A stretch of DNA of 5,057 nucleotides from Anaerolineaceae bacterium (GTDB lineage Bacteria > Chloroflexota > Anaerolineae > Anaerolineales > Anaerolineaceae): the NCBI GenBank assembly GCA_003542325.1, contig DPKV01000170.1, positions 1 through 5,057 of the forward strand, in the 5' to 3' direction. The first letter of the stretch is position 1; every line of letters starts with the position of its first letter. A program made the position numbers and the translations under genes. A model generated the notes under the pieces. That model saw nothing but the letters and a program-made list of their open reading frames with translations, did no database searches and had not been told where the DNA came from. Below are positions 4,597 through 5,057 of this stretch, piece after piece.

Positions 4597-5057
4597 ATGT
4601 TCCTTCCCACAACCCGCAAAGAACTCGACCAGCTCGGCTGGCAGCAACTCGACGTCATTCTCATCACCGGCGACTCCTACATTGATTCGCCGTTCATGGG
4701 CGTGGCGGTGATCGGCAAAGTCCTGCTCGATGAAGGCTATAAGGTCGGGGTCATCGCCCAGCCGGACATCCAATCAGACGTAGACATCACACGCCTGGGC
4801 GAGCCGCGCCTTTTCTGGGGTGTGAGCGCCGGCGCGATCGACTCGATGGTCGCCAACTATACCGCCACCGGCAGGCCCCGCCGCCAGGACGACTACACCC
4901 CCGGCGGGAAAAATACCAAACGCCCTAACCGCGCCACGTTGGTCTATGCAAACCTGATCCGCCGCTACTTCAAGGATACTGTCCCGATCGGGTTGGGCGG
5001 CGTGGAAGCCTTCCTGCGCCGGACCGCCCATTACGACTTCTGGACGAACAAGATCCG
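4597..5057 (+). CDS. ygiQ: YgiQ family radical SAM protein (5' part, cut by window end)
   Basis: The first 153 residues are present. The N-terminus MFLPTTRKELDQLGWQQLDV and the blocks ITGDSYIDSPFMG (23-35), VIAQPD (52-57), LFWGVSAGAIDSMVANYTA (72-90) and GGVEAFLRRTAHYDFW (134-149) match the N-terminal domain of the YgiQ (UPF0313) family. The radical SAM CxxxCxxC cluster that would bind the iron-sulfur centre lies further on in this family and is outside the window, so catalytic competence cannot be judged. The family's reaction is not established to my knowledge. AAAGG (4586-4590) gives a modest ribosome-binding site. The gene is divergent from the small membrane-protein gene, has its own likely promoter at 4537-4566, and is distinctly richer in G+C than the glycosyltransferase genes. 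Confidence 0.93.
   Translation, partial: MFLPTTRKELDQLGWQQLDVILITGDSYIDSPFMGVAVIGKVLLDEGYKVGVIAQPDIQSDVDITRLGEPRLFWGVSAGAIDSMVANYTATGRPRRQDDYTPGGKNTKRPNRATLVYANLIRRYFKDTVPIGLGGVEAFLRRTAHYDFWTNKI

Noticed and set aside
4774..5031. Minus-strand ORF of 85 codons opposite ygiQ
   Set aside because: Long antisense frames are expected in G+C-rich coding DNA, and the plus strand is clearly YgiQ.

Overview
This window most likely comes from a Chloroflexota bacterium of the Anaerolineae type. That inference rests mainly on the style of the predicted lipoprotein at 2734-3663 (signal peptide, short Gln/Thr-rich helix, Pro/Gln linker, beta-rich domain) and on the mix of genes; no rRNA or other phylogenetic marker is present, so the assignment is tentative. 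Base composition changes along the window. The left part, with the intergenic region and two glycosyltransferase genes, is largely A+T-rich (hand-counted 60-base rows give about a third G+C at 1-60, 1081-1140 and 2101-2160, though the row at 1561 is about 63%). The right part is richer (about 57% at 3361-3420 and 68% at 4981-5040).

Layout. At the left edge the first codons of a leftward gene (38 to 1, minus strand) are visible behind a strong Shine-Dalgarno sequence. Its start region lies inside an imperfect hairpin (28-90) that pairs both the Shine-Dalgarno core and the start codon region. An A+T-rich divergent intergenic region follows and contains a doubtful 72-codon ORF (231-449). Four rightward genes come next: a family 2 glycosyltransferase (446-1492), a family 4 glycosyltransferase (1545-2666), a predicted lipoprotein (2734-3663) and a YjbQ/UPF0047 family protein (3688-4107). 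Gaps between them are 52, 67 and 24 nt with no convincing internal terminator, so they could be one transcription unit. A clear intrinsic terminator stands at 4119-4148.

On the other side of that terminator a small minus-strand gene (4150-4359) converges on yjbQ. It encodes a 69-residue protein with a His/Arg/Pro-rich N-terminus and one hydrophobic segment, and it has a textbook ribosome-binding site. It is divergent from the 5' part of a YgiQ-type radical SAM gene (4597 onward, cut by the window end).

How the parts fit: the two glycosyltransferases probably act in succession on a surface or secreted glycan, and the left region looks like the edge of a polysaccharide locus. The YjbQ and YgiQ genes are widely conserved and of poorly settled function. 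No mobile element, CRISPR array, tRNA or rRNA was seen. The two items most worth a second look are the hairpin over the start of the left-edge gene and the small His-rich membrane protein.
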